Source: Peptococcaceae bacterium UBA3933
GTDB taxonomy: Bacteria; Bacillota; Peptococcia; Peptococcales; BICA1-8
Assembly: GCA_002385805.1 (NCBI GenBank)
Contig: DGEF01000029.1
Location: 1,878-16,963 of the forward strand
Direction: 5' to 3'
DNA: 15,086 bases
In this document: piece by piece, positions 14,176 to 15,086 of the stretch
How positions within the stretch are numbered: position 1 is the stretch's first letter
Layout of the letters: each line of letters opens with the position of its first letter
Position numbers and translations under genes: made by a program
Notes under the pieces: generated by a model
What the model was told of the DNA's origin: nothing
Databases searched by the model: none
Seen by the model: the letters and a program-made list of their open reading frames with translations, nothing else

Positions 14176-15086
14176 GTGGAAAATTTTACCCACGGAAAAA
14201 TTGTACCGGTAATAATTGAAGAAGAAATGCAAAAATCATATTTAGATTATGCCATGAGCGTAATCGTTGGACGAGCTTTACCAGATGTAAGGGATGGATT
14301 AAAACCTGTACATAGAAGAATCCTTTTTTCTATGTATAAAACCGGGATGACTGCTGACAAACCTCATAAAAAATCAGCTCATATTGTCGGTGATGTTTTG
14401 GCTAAGTATCATCCCCACGGCGACAGTGCTGTTTATGATGCAATGGTTAGGCTGGCCCAGCCCTTTTCTACTCGTTATCCTTTAGTAGACGGACACGGTA
14501 ACTTTGGATCTGTTGACGGTGATTCGGCTGCTGCCATGCGTTATACGGAAGCCAGAATGACTAAACTGGCTGAGGAACTATTGTCAGATATTGAAAAAGA
14601 TACTATTGATTTTATTCCTAACTATGATGAATCTTTAGAAGAACCTAAAGTTTTACCCTCCAGGTTCCCTAACCTGTTAGTTAACGGGTCTTCCGGAATA
14701 GCAGTAGGAATGGCTACTAATATTCCACCCCATAACCTAGGTGAAGTTATTAATGGTGTAATTAATCTTATTGATAAACCTGATATTTCTGTTCAAGAAT
14801 TAATGAAAACCATTAAAGGACCTGATTTTCCTACCGGTGGAATAATCATGGGCCTTAAAGGAATTAAGTCTGCTTATGAAACGGGTAGGGGAATAATTAA
14901 AGTTCGGGCTAAAACAAAAATTGAAAAAATGACCGGCGGTAAGACCCGAATTGTTGTTACCGAAATACCTTATCTTGTTAATAAAGCCAGGTTAATAGAA
15001 AAGATAGCAGATTTAGTAAGGGAGAAAAAAATAGAAGGAATAACTGATTTACGAGATGAATCTGACCGAAACGGGATGAGGGTTGT
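14176..15086 (+). CDS. gyrA: DNA gyrase subunit A, N-terminal part (3' end beyond window)
   Basis: This is the DNA breakage-reunion subunit of gyrase. I translated 303 residues from GTG at 14176 to the window edge, roughly the first third of a typical protein of about 800 residues. It begins MENFTHGKIVPVIIEEEM and has SYLDYAMSVIVGRALPDVRDG (21-41). The quinolone-determining segment HPHGDSAVYDAM keeps Ser84 and Asp88, equivalent to E. coli Ser83 and Asp87, so the usual resistance substitutions are absent. The catalytic tyrosine is Tyr123 in AAMRYTE. AAAGGAG lies 11 nt before the start. No terminator is evident in the 99-bp gap after gyrB, so the two are probably co-transcribed. Confidence 0.97.
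   Translation, partial: MENFTHGKIVPVIIEEEMQKSYLDYAMSVIVGRALPDVRDGLKPVHRRILFSMYKTGMTADKPHKKSAHIVGDVLAKYHPHGDSAVYDAMVRLAQPFSTRYPLVDGHGNFGSVDGDSAAAMRYTEARMTKLAEELLSDIEKDTIDFIPNYDESLEEPKVLPSRFPNLLVNGSSGIAVGMATNIPPHNLGEVINGVINLIDKPDISVQELMKTIKGPDFPTGGIIMGLKGIKSAYETGRGIIKVRAKTKIEKMTGGKTRIVVTEIPYLVNKARLIEKIADLVREKKIEGITDLRDESDRNGMRV

Noticed and set aside
1..15086. parS site (TGTTTCACGTGAAACA)
   Set aside because: I looked for CACGTG-centred palindromes on reading the sequence and found none resembling parS.

Overview
This window is the chromosomal replication origin region of a low-GC Gram-positive bacterium (Bacillota). It has the conserved order noc - rsmG - mnmG - mnmE - jag - yidC - yidD - rnpA - rpmH - [origin] - dnaA - [origin] - dnaN - recF - remB - gyrB - gyrA. 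Noc, a RemB-like DUF370 protein between recF and gyrB, and the Jag/YidC pair are Bacillota traits. The AT-rich codons and the repeat-rich noc-rsmG gap would fit a clostridial lineage, but the genus cannot be named from this sequence alone.

Left arm (1-7464, minus strand). noc is cut by the window edge at its last few codons. A roughly 400-bp gap follows that holds no gene and looks like a repeat insertion. Next is a tight tRNA-modification and rRNA-methylation operon, mnmE-mnmG-rsmG. It is separated by a strong terminator from a second operon, rpmH-rnpA-yidD-yidC-jag, which serves ribosome, RNase P and membrane-protein biogenesis. rpmH is only 44 codons, starts with GTG and has a near-consensus promoter. 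A terminator-like hairpin sits between rpmH and rnpA.

Origin (7465-7779 and 9136-9467). DnaA-box clusters flank dnaA on both sides. The dnaA-dnaN side carries the full unwinding module known from Bacillus subtilis: two abutting DnaA boxes, a CTA-repeat (DnaA-trio) tract and an AT-rich stretch. The likely dnaA promoter has a DnaA box over its -35, which suggests autorepression.

Right arm (7780-15086, plus strand). dnaA, dnaN, recF and remB are followed by a terminator, then gyrB with its own extended -10 promoter, then gyrA, which runs off the window. All genes point away from the origin, so all lie on the leading strand.

Gene content is ordinary core genome and I see no novel protein system. 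The points worth a second look are in non-coding or dual-use DNA: a 13/14 match to the Noc-binding site inside mnmG, a hairpin between the Shine-Dalgarno sequence and start codon of yidC, the hairpin in the rpmH leader, the palindrome over the gyrB -10, the mosaic repeat between noc and rsmG, and non-ATG starts in about 11 of 15 genes.
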